Counted from the first letter of the stretch, positions 17,628 through 27,158 are shown. The stretch is DNA of 64,000 nt from an uncultured Psychrobacter sp. (GCA_947501045.1 CANMUI010000003.1:1-64000), one strand, 5' to 3'. Notes: generated by a model from the letters alone, not told the origin. Numbers and translations: made by a program.

Positions 17628-17668
17628 AAAAGGACCGCTTATGATTAAATCATGAGCGGTCCTTTTTT
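17628..17668. terminator. Bidirectional terminator between prpD and the SDR gene
   Basis: AAAAGGACCGCT (17628-17639) pairs with AGCGGTCCTTTT, with ATGATT/AATCAT extending the stem across a small loop. It has A's on the left and T's on the right, so it can serve both convergent genes. Confidence 0.88.
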
Positions 17669-17685
17669 AGTTCTGATCCCTTGGG

Positions 17686-18453
17686 TTACCAAGGTATCGA
17701 CTCCCCTGCCCAATCTACAAAACTCCCTGTTTGCTCAGCACTCATACCCGATAGCACATCTAGCAGTGCCTCTGCGCTATAGGCGGGCGAGAACAGATGA
17801 CCTTCGGCAACATTAGCCTGAAACGGTGCCGATAATTGCGTATTGACCGTACCGGGCTGCATCACTACGACACAGACATCTTTTAAGGAGCGACCCCACT
17901 CGATGCTTAAGTTTTTCATGCCCATATTGAGTGCTGATTTACTCATCCTATAGCTATACCAGCCGCCAAGCTCATTGTCGCTAATACTCCCAACCCGGGC
18001 TGATATCGTTGCAAAGATCGCGGGGTTGTCATTATTGCGCTCAGATTTTGCCAATAAAGGTTTGATATGTTTAGCGATGAGCATGCTGGCTAAAGCATTG
18101 ATTTGCATGTTTTGTAAAAAGAAATCGGTCTCGACTTGACGCAGGGCTTTTTCTGGCTGCGAGTGCTCGGTATGGAGCAGGCCTACGCAGTTGATCGCCC
18201 AGTCGATGCAGCTCGTGTGCGACTTAATCTCATCTATCGCCTCTTTAATGCTATCTTCATCACTGACATCCATCTTTAACCAGTATAAATCATCGGCTTC
18301 TATATCAGGTACGTTTTTGTGATAAGTGGCGAACACGCGTATCTTTGTTTGATCAGCAGTTTGCTCATTAGCAGTGGCAGCTGTTAAGTGCTCAACCATA
18401 GCTTTACCAATACCACCAGTACCGCCTACTATTAGATAGGTTTTATTATTCAT
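17686..18453 (-). CDS. SDR-family oxidoreductase
   Basis: The 255-residue protein has the Rossmann glycine motif VGGTGGIGKAM (about residues 8-18), an NCVGL motif near residue 87, and the catalytic Ser with YSYRMSK (about 160-175). It is therefore a classical short-chain dehydrogenase/reductase, NAD(P)-dependent. It resembles the C-factor/CsgA-like subgroup (WSYRMSKAALNM-type segment and a short C-terminus). The physiological substrate is unknown. It is convergent with prpD over a shared terminator. ATG 18453. Confidence 0.88.
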   Translation of the reverse strand: MNNKTYLIVGGTGGIGKAMVEHLTAATANEQTADQTKIRVFATYHKNVPDIEADDLYWLKMDVSDEDSIKEAIDEIKSHTSCIDWAINCVGLLHTEHSQPEKALRQVETDFFLQNMQINALASMLIAKHIKPLLAKSERNNDNPAIFATISARVGSISDNELGGWYSYRMSKSALNMGMKNLSIEWGRSLKDVCVVVMQPGTVNTQLSAPFQANVAEGHLFSPAYSAEALLDVLSGMSAEQTGSFVDWAGESIPW

Positions 18454-18732
18454 TTTAGTATCCTTCTATTATTATCCATTTAATCATTCTGGCTGATTTT
18501 CTTATCTTTTACTATGCGCAAATCGTATTGGTTATAGATAAAAAGTAAAACATAAATACTATTTAGGTATGACCATTTACCTAAAATACTGCACTCATTT
18601 ATTCCTCTTTTTTGAGAGCTTATGCCTTATACTAAAGTTTATACGCTACAATAATCGTTTTTTGGCAACAATTGTTTTTTAGCCTTTAAATCAATAACAA
18701 CATTAACGTCTCTATTTGGATGTCATCGACAC

Positions 18733-20121
18733 ATGCTATCACCCCAAGACCAATTAACTGAGCTGGTACGTACCCTTGAGACTCGGCAACATGTTTTTGC
18801 AACCGATCCTTTATTAATAACTGAAAAGCTGCAAAATGAGGAGGGCACGCCGATCCAAAAGCTGCATCGGCGCGCCTCGCGTATCGATAGCAATGGCAAC
18901 CTTACGCGCGTACTGGGTAAGATTGATGGCCGTATCAAAGGCATTATGACGCTTATGAGCGTGGTTTGGTGTGTGTCAGGGTTTTTGGGATTATTTACTT
19001 TACTACAAGCCAACGTGGTCAATTTTTTCTACGTTTTGGTCTGCTTGCTAGGTTTTCATACCATCATGCTGGTAGGCTGGCTGGTATTAACGCTGATGAA
19101 GCAATCTAAGCAGTCCTCAAACTGGTTTGCCAATCTTGTCAGTCCTAGTTACTTAATACGTGGTAAAGACGATGTGACCCAAGCGGCGGTAAGCTTATAC
19201 GAGCAGCAACTGCAGCACAGCGGTATGCGCTGGTATCTAGGCAGATTTAGTCATCAGCTGTGGCTTGCGACCTTAACAGGGATGCTGCTGGCGATTATAT
19301 TTTTACTCATTGTGCGTCAATATAGCTTTAGCTGGGAATCAACGCTGCTGTCTGATCAGGCGCTGATTACCCTCACTCAAGTGCTAGGCTGGCTGCCAAG
19401 TATGGTTGGTTTTAGCGTTCCTGATAGTGCGGCTATTGTCCAAAGCCGATTGGTGACTGACGCCCTGCCCTTATCGATCGCCCGGCAATGGGCGAGCCTG
19501 TTAATAGGTAGTTTACTCATGTACGGCATCGTGCCGCGAGCAATAGCATGGGTATTTTGTGCGCTGATGTTTCGTCGTAAAAAGATGCGCCTTGACACTA
19601 AACTACCTTACTATCAAAAGATTATTAATTTTTGGCAAAGACAAGTTATCGATGCTGATGATTTTAAGCAGACCCCTGCCCCCGTTGTGCCAAAAGCGAC
19701 CGTTAGCTCTGGCAATAAGTTGGTGGCTCTACTTGAGTACCCCTCTAAGCAAGATAATTGGTGGCAGGCAGGTCTTAATCATGATCACGCCAAAACAGTA
19801 GCAAGTACGGTAGAAAATTTTGGTATTGTTGATGATCGTGAGGATATGGCACGTCTGACCACTTATCTGGATACCCATCCGGTACAAGTGATTTTAGGTA
19901 TTCACAGTCAAGCGCTGCCCGATCGTGGCACGCTGCGTAAGCTTGATCAAATCGCCGGTCACGCCAAACATGGGTTAGCGGTACAGCTACTAGGTAGCGA
20001 GAATACGGATGTTGATTATAAAACCGCGCGTTATCAGCAGTGGCAAACAGCGCTCGCAACTAGGCAAATTGGATTGGTAGATAGTCATGAACCTTCGCCC
20101 GCTTCGAATGTCAATAAATAG
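18733..20121 (+). CDS. DUF2868 multi-spanning membrane protein
   Basis: The 462-residue protein has a charged N-terminal segment, two membrane helices at about residues 75-120, another at about 178-198 and one at about 250-285, then a cytosolic C-terminal region with GIHSQALPDRGTLRKL. Such proteins are annotated as DUF2868 and are normally encoded directly upstream of a DUF3482 GTPase, as here. The joint function of the pair is not known to me; a membrane anchor with a regulatory GTPase partner is the natural inference. Start ATG 18733. Confidence 0.8.
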   Translation: MLSPQDQLTELVRTLETRQHVFATDPLLITEKLQNEEGTPIQKLHRRASRIDSNGNLTRVLGKIDGRIKGIMTLMSVVWCVSGFLGLFTLLQANVVNFFYVLVCLLGFHTIMLVGWLVLTLMKQSKQSSNWFANLVSPSYLIRGKDDVTQAAVSLYEQQLQHSGMRWYLGRFSHQLWLATLTGMLLAIIFLLIVRQYSFSWESTLLSDQALITLTQVLGWLPSMVGFSVPDSAAIVQSRLVTDALPLSIARQWASLLIGSLLMYGIVPRAIAWVFCALMFRRKKMRLDTKLPYYQKIINFWQRQVIDADDFKQTPAPVVPKATVSSGNKLVALLEYPSKQDNWWQAGLNHDHAKTVASTVENFGIVDDREDMARLTTYLDTHPVQVILGIHSQALPDRGTLRKLDQIAGHAKHGLAVQLLGSENTDVDYKTARYQQWQTALATRQIGLVDSHEPSPASNVNK

Positions 20122-20131
20122 GTAGGATGCT

Positions 20132-20170
20132 ATGGCTAAAAGTCGTGATAATTTGGATCAATTAAGCTAA
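20132..20170 (+). CDS. Possible 12-residue peptide or start remnant between the DUF2868 and DUF3482 genes
   Basis: ATG 20132 has AGGTAGGAT just upstream and reads MAKSRDNLDQLS before TAA. The ribosome-binding site is better than expected by chance. It may be a leader peptide, or the leftover start of the GTPase gene that now begins almost 500 bases further on. Nothing else supports it. Confidence 0.25.
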   Translation: MAKSRDNLDQLS

Positions 20171-20345
20171 AGATGCTGTTTAGCCCATCAAGTGTGACCT
20201 AATATTAACTATACAAGCTTGTGTAGACCAAGTAAGGTCGTTTAGTTACAATAGTTTTTCGATCTTAAATTAATAGCATTAAAATAAGTATCTTTGACTT
20301 TTGCAAAATTAATAGAAAAGTTGGCAAAGATAAGGATAATAAACA

Positions 20346-20549
20346 ATGAGAGATGACAAAAAAAGAACCTTAGAAGATTATCGTACGTTAACTAAAGATG
20401 GCGAGGTGTCTGTACATCTTACTCAAGATCAAAAGGCTATGATTCTAAAAACTTATGATTACGGTCTCAACAAGCTTACCGATATCGATGAGATGTTGTT
20501 GAGTGCGGTCATTCGTCAGATGAAAGCGGCTATTGATCAGGACAATTAA
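20346..20549 (+). CDS. Small hypothetical protein, 67 residues
   Basis: A short soluble charged protein (begins MRDDKKRTLEDY, contains VHLTQDQKAMILKTYDYGLN and ends in a helical segment IRQMKAAIDQDN). AAGGAT lies about 10 bases before ATG 20346. I do not recognise it. It sits between the DUF2868 and DUF3482 genes, which are usually adjacent, so it is either an insertion or a third member of the unit in this lineage. Confidence 0.6.
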   Translation: MRDDKKRTLEDYRTLTKDGEVSVHLTQDQKAMILKTYDYGLNKLTDIDEMLLSAVIRQMKAAIDQDN

Positions 20550-20612
20550 AAAATAGCGTGCTATACAGCAATTATATAATAACTCTTACTATAAAAACGA
20601 TAAGACCGCATC

Positions 20613-22223
20613 ATGAACCATGATCATAACAATATCAATCGTCAGCCTAAAGGTCTTTTTGCGGATAAGGCTTATGAGACGTCGCCTACGTCTGATGATC
20701 CTATTATTAGCGATTCTACCGTAGATGATCATTCATCTGTCTTGCACCCTTCTTCGTCTACATCTGCTAGTCAAACTACTTTCAAAACCACAGTTGCCAG
20801 CGACGAGCCGTTAAAACTGGCCGTCGTTGGTCATACCAATACTGGCAAAACCTCTATTTTGCGCACCCTACTGCGAGACGTTTATTTTGGTGAGGTCAAA
20901 AACGAAGCGGCCACTACTCGCCATGTGGAGCGTGCGCAGCTGACGGATAGTCAAACTGGTGAAGTATTGGTGATGCTATATGATACCCCAGGACTTGAAG
21001 ATGCCTCAGGTTTGATGGACTGGCTGGAGGACAACACCGCCAGTCGCCGTGATGGCATTGAGCGTTTGCAGCAGTTTTTGGCAGCGGATATTGCCTCAGG
21101 CGCTGCGACTGATTATGACGATTATAGCCAAGAAGCCAAGGTAATCCGGCAGCTGCTGGCAAGTGATATGGCTATTTATGTGGTTGATGCGCGTGAGCCA
21201 GTACTTGGGAAATATAAAGACGAATTGGCTATTTTGTCGTGGGCCGCTATTCCGGTAATGCCAGTATTTAACTTTACCGACAGCCAAGATGCTAATATTG
21301 ACGCGTGGCAAACTATGCTGGCACGGCGTAATCTGCATATCTCTACGCGCTTTGATTCAGTAGCATTTGAGTTTGAAGATGAGATGCGGCTTTGGCAAAA
21401 TCTAGCTACTATGCTCACCCACTCTGAGATGCTAGATCAGCTTATGCAGCGCCGGACTGAAGACTGGGCGCGTCTGTATGACGAGGCGAACATCATTATC
21501 GCTGATTTTTTGCTCAATGTTGCCGCTTTTGTGCGCGAGATTAATGACGATGATGATCCGATGCCCGTACTTGCGCAAATGAGGGAGGCGGTACGTCAAA
21601 GCGAGCGAGCTATGCAGCATAAACTATTAAATTTATATAAATTTTATGACAATGCGGTAGCCGCAACGCCGCTTGAGCTGCAAGCGTATCAGCAAGATCC
21701 TTTTGATCCTGAACTATTAAAGAGCTACGGTATTCGTACCACCTCCGGCGCGGCAGCGGGCGCATTACTGGGCTTGGGCATCGATGCAGCTGCACTGGGA
21801 ACGACTATGGGACTGGGCGCCGCTATTGGCGGTATCGCTGGCGGATTGTTATCGAATACTAGTAGCATTGCAGATAAACTTAGCGGGGTTAAGCGTCTCT
21901 ATATTGATCCTGCGACACTGACTTTGCTGGCGACACGTGCTATAGATTTATTGATGGCGCTTCGTCATCGCGGACATGCGGCGACCGATGCCACCCAGCT
22001 GCTTTATCAGGGCGAACAAACGGTTCAGCAAGATGATCCCGATAATGCTATGAATGATGGAACAGTAATAACGCCGTGGCCCTCGCACAAATTACCAAGC
22101 GAGCTTAAAAGAGCACGCGGCAAACCGCAGTGGTCGTCTCTTAGTAGTGGTAACGCTGAACGCGCGCAAAGTTTACGCTTAGATGAGGCATGGTCGCTGT
22201 CAAGTAAATTGCAGCGTGAATAA
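20613..22223 (+). CDS. DUF3482 GTPase
   Basis: The 536-residue protein has a Ser/Thr/Asp-rich leader of about 65 residues, then a TrmE/Era-like G domain: P-loop VVGHTNTGKTS (about 71-81), the TTR switch, DTPG (about 124-127) and an N/TKxD-like region near FNFTDS. The C-terminal half has helices and a Gly/Ala-rich hydrophobic stretch (about 375-415, GAAAGALLGLGIDAA and IGGIAGGLL) that could insert in a membrane. This is the DUF3482 architecture, partner of the DUF2868 membrane protein upstream. Role unknown. The N-terminal leader is longer than in homologues I remember. Confidence 0.82.
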   Translation: MNHDHNNINRQPKGLFADKAYETSPTSDDPIISDSTVDDHSSVLHPSSSTSASQTTFKTTVASDEPLKLAVVGHTNTGKTSILRTLLRDVYFGEVKNEAATTRHVERAQLTDSQTGEVLVMLYDTPGLEDASGLMDWLEDNTASRRDGIERLQQFLAADIASGAATDYDDYSQEAKVIRQLLASDMAIYVVDAREPVLGKYKDELAILSWAAIPVMPVFNFTDSQDANIDAWQTMLARRNLHISTRFDSVAFEFEDEMRLWQNLATMLTHSEMLDQLMQRRTEDWARLYDEANIIIADFLLNVAAFVREINDDDDPMPVLAQMREAVRQSERAMQHKLLNLYKFYDNAVAATPLELQAYQQDPFDPELLKSYGIRTTSGAAAGALLGLGIDAAALGTTMGLGAAIGGIAGGLLSNTSSIADKLSGVKRLYIDPATLTLLATRAIDLLMALRHRGHAATDATQLLYQGEQTVQQDDPDNAMNDGTVITPWPSHKLPSELKRARGKPQWSSLSSGNAERAQSLRLDEAWSLSSKLQRE

Positions 22224-22327
22224 TATTGAACCCGAATAAATAGTTTTTTATAAGTATGCGTAGGGTGCACTCTACTCAGTATGAATCACCGCCTACACAA
22301 GAACATTTAAATAGTTAAGAGTCGCAT

Positions 22328-23338
22328 TTAAGCTAATAACCCACTCAAAGCCTCAACACCGCGTACATCGGTTTGTTGTAAATAAATCGGATACACCGGA
22401 TATTTTTTGAAGTTTTGTTCAATATCCCTCATCAATTGCTGCTGTCTATCGGCACGTTGCTGCCAAAAAGTATCCGTTTGCGTTGGAGTAATGAGTTGGT
22501 TAACGATGATCGCAGCTGGCGTAAGGTCACTTGCCTCTAATTGTTCAATAGCGCGTCTAGTCTCTGCCATTGGCAGTACATCAGCTGTCATGACTAATAT
22601 AATCGCGGTCTGCTTGCGGTCATGCAGTAGTAGCCCTGCTTGACGAAACAGCTGTTTGCGTTTTTCTAACACTGATACCGCCTGCTCCCAGCGATCTGGT
22701 TTGTGTTTAGCGAATGGGTTCGCTACGTTGTTTTTACTGCTCATATCCTCTTTACTACTATCTAAACGAGTAGCGACCGAGCGCAATTTAGCTTGTCGTC
22801 TTTGCTGAGCGAGGAGCCCATCCGTCCAGGCTCCCATCATCTCCGGCAATACTAGCAAACGCAGCGTATGTCCAGTAGGCGCGGTATCAAAAATAATATG
22901 CTCATAACCGGCATCTGTCGCCGAGACTAAATGCTGGCACATAGATTCGAGCATGGCAGCTTCCTGAGCGCCCGGAGCGGACTTCGATAAGCGCAGGTGC
23001 TCACGAATTTTGGGCATCATATCTGGATTGGCGTAAGCGCTAATAGTGCGCTCAACTTGCGCAAAATGCGCGTCAACAATAACATCAGGATTCAATTCGA
23101 GCGCATCAAGATAAGGGGTTATAGCGGTTCTTTCATTGCTAAGTCTGACATTTAGCACATCGCCTAAGCTATGGGCAGGATCGGTTGAAATAATTAACGT
23201 TTTTTTGTTCTCACCAGCGAAGCGGCTGGCAAGTGCTGCTGCGGTCGTTGTTTTACCTACCCCGCCCTTACCGCCGACAAATATAATAGGCTGGCTTGCC
23301 AACTGAGTGACTAATACAGTTAACGGTTGTAGTGCCAT
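22328..23338 (-). CDS. ArsA/Get3-type ATPase
   Basis: The protein (about 336 residues) has the deviant Walker A FVGGKGGVGKTT at about residues 20-31, DPAHS near residue 53, and DTAPTGHTLRLL (about 155-166), which define the ArsA/TRC40 ATPase family. The central methionine/cysteine metal sites and second ATPase domain of arsenite-pump ArsA are absent, and no ars genes are nearby, so arsenic efflux is unlikely. ATG 23338 is preferred because GGAG sits 8 bases upstream; ATG 23356 is an in-frame alternative 3 bases after the upstream stop. It is cotranscribed with the small Cys-Cys-ended protein just upstream. Confidence 0.85.
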   Translation of the reverse strand: MALQPLTVLVTQLASQPIIFVGGKGGVGKTTTAAALASRFAGENKKTLIISTDPAHSLGDVLNVRLSNERTAITPYLDALELNPDVIVDAHFAQVERTISAYANPDMMPKIREHLRLSKSAPGAQEAAMLESMCQHLVSATDAGYEHIIFDTAPTGHTLRLLVLPEMMGAWTDGLLAQQRRQAKLRSVATRLDSSKEDMSSKNNVANPFAKHKPDRWEQAVSVLEKRKQLFRQAGLLLHDRKQTAIILVMTADVLPMAETRRAIEQLEASDLTPAAIIVNQLITPTQTDTFWQQRADRQQQLMRDIEQNFKKYPVYPIYLQQTDVRGVEALSGLLA

Positions 23339-23359
23339 GCTATCTACTCCACTCATTTC

Positions 23360-23635
23360 TTAGCAGCAACCAATATGATCAAAGGGGCATCTATCCATAC
23401 CCATTCTTGTATGCCATTCGTGAAAGTTTTCTAAAAATAAGGGCTGCAGCTCCAGTGTATAAAAGCTGGCAGGATTGTCGATACCCAAACTCTCAGCAAA
23501 CATCATTAGCATAAAGAAATCTTCTTCATCACGAGCGGCTCGCGCCATAGTTTGTCGGTATGGTGCATGGTAGAACTCATTAAGTCCAGATAAAAATCGT
23601 TGCCATAACGGCTGATTTATTGGTGTATTGTTCAT
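23360..23635 (-). CDS. Small cory-CC-star-type protein, partner of the ArsA-type ATPase
   Basis: The 91-residue protein ends in DRCPFDHIGCC followed at once by the stop codon. This terminal Cys-Cys, together with an ArsA-like ATPase gene only a few bases downstream, is the hallmark of what annotation pipelines call cory-CC-star proteins (from memory; not checked). The body is helical with YHAPYRQTMARAARDEEDFF and FHEWHTRMGMD. There is no membrane segment. A role as metal- or client-binding partner, or as a substrate whose Cys-Cys tail is handled by the ATPase, is inference only. Confidence 0.78.
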   Translation of the reverse strand: MNNTPINQPLWQRFLSGLNEFYHAPYRQTMARAARDEEDFFMLMMFAESLGIDNPASFYTLELQPLFLENFHEWHTRMGMDRCPFDHIGCC

Positions 23636-23735
23636 GGTTTAACCTTAATTTTAAGATTTCAACTATTAGATAATATCATTAAGTGCTAATTTGCGCTGCG
23701 CTAACGTCACTCCTCATCCTAAAATACTCTACAAC

Positions 23736-23766
23736 ATAAAAAACGCCAGCAATTGCCAGCGTTCTT
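23736..23766 (-). terminator. Terminator of the cstA-like gene
   Basis: On the minus strand AACGC and GCGTT close a hairpin around TGGCAATTGCTG, and TTTTTTATG follows. It lies about 32 bases past the cstA stop. Confidence 0.75.
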
Positions 23767-23797
23767 TTTGATTTTGCTTTAATCTACTTCATTAGCT

Positions 23798-25471
23798 CTA
23801 ACTTTTACCTTTATGCTCTGACCATTCACGGCGTAGCACTGAAAAACTCTCAAAAGTTACCAAGATTGCCGCAATCAAAATGACAAGATCCATAATAATA
23901 AGCAACCAATTGCCGTCGTTAAAAAAGCTGACCAGCTGAATCAATAGTGCAAATACGGTCATCACCAGCAAGAAAGATAATGGTGCCAAGGTATACCAAA
24001 CCGGTTTGCCTTTACGTAATAAAATCACCGTTACAATCATAAGGGTTAACGCTGCCATCAACTGATTCGTCGTGCCAAATAATGGCCATATAATCATGCC
24101 GCCCTCACCACTGATACCGCCAGCACCGAACGCTAACAACAGACAGCTTCCGACAGCCAGTAGTGTTGCAACAATATTTTTATTTAATATAGGCAGATTA
24201 TAAAACTCCCCAAATTCTTGGAAGATATAACGCTGCAGGCGTACCCCGGTGTCCATAGTAGTGCCTGCAAATAGCGCTGCCATGACCGTAAGCATGGTTT
24301 GTGACAATACTAAATCAATACCAACGCCTGCATTTAATATGGCCGCCCCGCCATCAATAAAAGCGCCAATAGAGCCATCACCGAATTTTTGGTAGACCGC
24401 CTGCCAATCACCTAAAGTGGCAAAACCTGCTGTTGCAGCAAGCATAGCTCCTAATGCCAGCATGCCTTCACCCAAAGCACCGAAGTACCCCACAAAACGC
24501 ACATCTTCTTCTTTATCAATTTGCTTCGATGTCGTGCCTGTCGCTACAAGTCCATGAAAGCCCGAGATAGCGCCGCAAGCAATCGTCACAAACAACAGCG
24601 GTAAAATTGACGGGGTGCCAATAGGTAGATCCGTATTAATAGCTGGCGCGACAATAGTAGGGGTTGAGATAAAGACGGCTGCGTACAACAAAATCAGACC
24701 AATAAATAACTGCAAACCATTGATATAGTCACGTGGCTGCAAAAGCATCCATACAGGTAATAAAGAGGCCACTGCCGCGTATGAGAATAAAATAATAATC
24801 CATACGGCGTTATCAGGTAGTCCTAAGAAAGTTTCAGGCAGGACTACTGGAAACATGGGACCGAGGTAAATAAGACCGTATAACGCGGTGACCCCGATAA
24901 TGGATACCCAAATCAGATTCATATTATAACGATAAATACACTGCCCGATAATAAAGGCAACTACCAGCGCTCCCCATACAGGTAGCACTGCTGATGGGGT
25001 TTTGATCAGCATATTAGCAATAGCAACCCCAAATACGGCGTTGACCATAAGGAGTAATAAAAAGATAACGACCATCATTAAACTACGCACACGCGTACCC
25101 ATGACAGTACCTGCAATAGAACCTATGGATTGACCTCGATTGCGCATACTTGCCCATATCGCCGACATATCATGGACGCCTGCCATAAATATTGTACCAA
25201 AGACTATCCAAAGTACAGCAGGTACCCAGCCCCAAATAACAGCGATGGCAGGACCAATAATAGGCGCCGCCCCTGCTACAGAGGTAAAATGATGTCCCCA
25301 TAGGACGTATTTATTAGTAGGAACGTAATCCACTCCATCCTTCATCGTGTGTGCTGGCGTGGGGCGACTATTGTCTAGTGCCAAGATTTTGGTTGCGATA
25401 AATTTTGAATAAAAAAGATAACCGCAAACCATTGCGGCAACACCAAGTAATAATACAATGGCACTATTCAT
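23798..25471 (-). CDS. CstA-family carbon starvation / pyruvate transporter
   Basis: A 557-residue polytopic membrane protein with about 15 hydrophobic segments. The N-terminal half has the CstA hallmarks DYVPTNKYVLWGHHFTSVAG (about residues 48-67), GPAIAVIWGW, and FGTIFMAGVHDM. CstA-family proteins carry pyruvate or peptides into the cell. It is shorter than E. coli CstA (about 700) and nearer to the shorter paralogues, so CstA family is safer than a specific symbol. ATG 25471 has AGGAGAG just upstream on the minus strand. No LytS/LytT-type pyruvate regulator is nearby. Confidence 0.9.
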   Translation of the reverse strand: MNSAIVLLLGVAAMVCGYLFYSKFIATKILALDNSRPTPAHTMKDGVDYVPTNKYVLWGHHFTSVAGAAPIIGPAIAVIWGWVPAVLWIVFGTIFMAGVHDMSAIWASMRNRGQSIGSIAGTVMGTRVRSLMMVVIFLLLLMVNAVFGVAIANMLIKTPSAVLPVWGALVVAFIIGQCIYRYNMNLIWVSIIGVTALYGLIYLGPMFPVVLPETFLGLPDNAVWIIILFSYAAVASLLPVWMLLQPRDYINGLQLFIGLILLYAAVFISTPTIVAPAINTDLPIGTPSILPLLFVTIACGAISGFHGLVATGTTSKQIDKEEDVRFVGYFGALGEGMLALGAMLAATAGFATLGDWQAVYQKFGDGSIGAFIDGGAAILNAGVGIDLVLSQTMLTVMAALFAGTTMDTGVRLQRYIFQEFGEFYNLPILNKNIVATLLAVGSCLLLAFGAGGISGEGGMIIWPLFGTTNQLMAALTLMIVTVILLRKGKPVWYTLAPLSFLLVMTVFALLIQLVSFFNDGNWLLIIMDLVILIAAILVTFESFSVLRREWSEHKGKS

Positions 25472-25792
25472 CTAATCTCTCCTTAGGTAAATTAAGGATG
25501 GTCAAATACATATCCTTAATTAAGGTGTAATAGTATCAAACAAATTTTTTAACAAAATACTAGAAGCTTATCAAAAACTATCAACTGCCAATCTACAGTT
25601 GCAAAGTCCAAGTGTAGCTTATGTAACATAATATGTAACGTTTAATATCTGTTAACTCATAAAGCCAAGATGAAATAAATCTAATCTAATCAAAAATTTG
25701 TGTCGTTGAATAACTGTGTTTTAGCAGCAAAATTTAGTTATACTGACTCCTAAAAATCAAGAAGCTAATATATAAGATATAAAGGGGCCATA
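25472..25792. promoter_or_regulatory. Divergent intergenic region, cstA-like gene and hypothetical gene
   Basis: These 321 bases contain the two divergent promoters. The stretch is AT-rich with ATGTAACATAATATGTAAC near 25620-25640, a short direct repeat that could be an operator. No gene or RNA is visible. AAAGGGG at about 25780-25787 is the ribosome-binding site for the gene at 25793. Confidence 0.4.
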
Positions 25793-26464
25793 ATGGCAAA
25801 GTATTTTGGGTTTATACCCTCAGATAAGCTCAGTGAGATGATTGACGAAGCTGAACATATCATTACCTCAAACCAGCAAGTGGATTATTATCCTTATCGC
25901 AACAAGCTTACCCAACAAATTGCTCGGGAACTGATTGATAACTTATTAGTAGGTTTGATTGATGTGATTCCAAACTCTGAGCGTCAAGCAGCCATGCGTA
26001 AAATCGTAAGTACGGTTGAGCGTACGACAGAGACGCTACTAAGCGTACTACTAGGTAAAGATAAAAACGAAGACATTATGCCAAGCTTTAATTTCTTGAA
26101 AAACGAGTCGATGTTTATAGATAATGAGGGCAAGCGCCGAGTCGGCTTCAAACTATCTGATAGCGCAGATCAAACCATTACTGAAGGGTATGCAGCAGTG
26201 ACTCCTGATGATGTGGATAAAGCTAAATTTAAAGCCGCGCTTGAGACTATGAATGAAGAAGCGCTAACCCATTTTATTACTCATTTTACCGAGACTCTTA
26301 AGCTTGGTATGATTAAACGTAGCTCTATCCCTGTAGCTAAAGCAGGTATCGATAAAGGCATGAGCATGGCGCTCAATAAACTACTGCCTCAGCTACCTGA
26401 TGCTGGTCTTAACCGTCTAGCTAGCTTTTATCGTCCTTTTTTTATAGAAAAATCAGAATCATAA
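25793..26464 (+). CDS. Hypothetical soluble protein, 223 residues
   Basis: No family recognised. The protein is helical and charged, has no signal peptide or membrane segment, and contains IARELIDNLLVGLIDVIPNS near residue 45, ERTTETLLSVLLGKDKNED near residue 82 and a C-terminal LNRLASFYRPFF. ATG 25793 has a good AAAGGGG site. It is followed by the phosphoribosyltransferase gene 109 bases downstream on the same strand; a shared transcript is possible but not shown. Confidence 0.7.
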   Translation: MAKYFGFIPSDKLSEMIDEAEHIITSNQQVDYYPYRNKLTQQIARELIDNLLVGLIDVIPNSERQAAMRKIVSTVERTTETLLSVLLGKDKNEDIMPSFNFLKNESMFIDNEGKRRVGFKLSDSADQTITEGYAAVTPDDVDKAKFKAALETMNEEALTHFITHFTETLKLGMIKRSSIPVAKAGIDKGMSMALNKLLPQLPDAGLNRLASFYRPFFIEKSES

Positions 26465-26573
26465 AATGGGTATTACTATAGAACACTAATTTTGTGCCCA
26501 ATACCATATGATGTTAGGCAAATTTACTAAAATTTGCTAGAATAAGCAGCACTTTTTATCCAAGGCGCATCTC

Positions 26574-27137
26574 ATGACTCAAATCAGTAATCAAGAAATA
26601 GAAAAAACCTTACGCAATTCAGAGTGCCTTATTAGCAGCATTGAAGTAGCCGCCGCTTATGAGCGTCTCGCTGCCCAATTGAATCTTCATTATGCCGGCC
26701 TTAATCCAATCGTTATGGTCGTTATGAACGGTGGCCTGATCCCAGCCGGACAGCTGCTTACTCACCTAACCTTTTACCACCGTATGCACTACATTCATGC
26801 TACTCGCTATCGTGATAATGAAGGTACTAGTGAGCTTGATTGGAAGTTTAAACCTGATGTTAGCCTTGAAGGCGAGCATGTCTTACTTATTGACGATATC
26901 TTTGATGAAGGTATTACCCTAAAAGCCATCGTAGAAGAATTGGATAAAGAAAATCCTGCCTCTATTGATTGCTGCGTGCTGCTCAATAAAGAGCATGACC
27001 GTAAAATAGATAACTTTGAAGTAGATTTTGTCGGTATCAATGTTGCCGATCGTTATGTGTACGGCTGCGGCATGGACTTTCATGGTTACTTGCGTCACCT
27101 GCCTGGCATCTATGCGATTAAAGAAGATAAATTATAA
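26574..27137 (+). CDS. Hypoxanthine-guanine phosphoribosyltransferase-like protein
   Basis: The 187-residue protein is a type I phosphoribosyltransferase. It has VMNGGLIPAGQLL (about residues 45-57), a flexible-loop region RYRDNEGTSEL, the PRPP-binding motif VLLIDDIFDEGITLKAIV (about 102-119) and the C-terminal FVGINVADRYVYGCGMDFHG purine-ring segment. This fits the Hpt/HGPRT group that salvages hypoxanthine and guanine with PRPP. It could also be an HGPRT paralogue with altered specificity. A strong bidirectional terminator follows. Confidence 0.85.
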   Translation: MTQISNQEIEKTLRNSECLISSIEVAAAYERLAAQLNLHYAGLNPIVMVVMNGGLIPAGQLLTHLTFYHRMHYIHATRYRDNEGTSELDWKFKPDVSLEGEHVLLIDDIFDEGITLKAIVEELDKENPASIDCCVLLNKEHDRKIDNFEVDFVGINVADRYVYGCGMDFHGYLRHLPGIYAIKEDKL

Positions 27138-27158
27138 GTTTTAAACATTTTATTGATA

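Noticed and set aside
22328..23338. Arsenite efflux ATPase ArsA
   Set aside because: Only one ATPase domain, no arsenite-site cysteines of the classical pump, and no arsB, arsC or arsR nearby.
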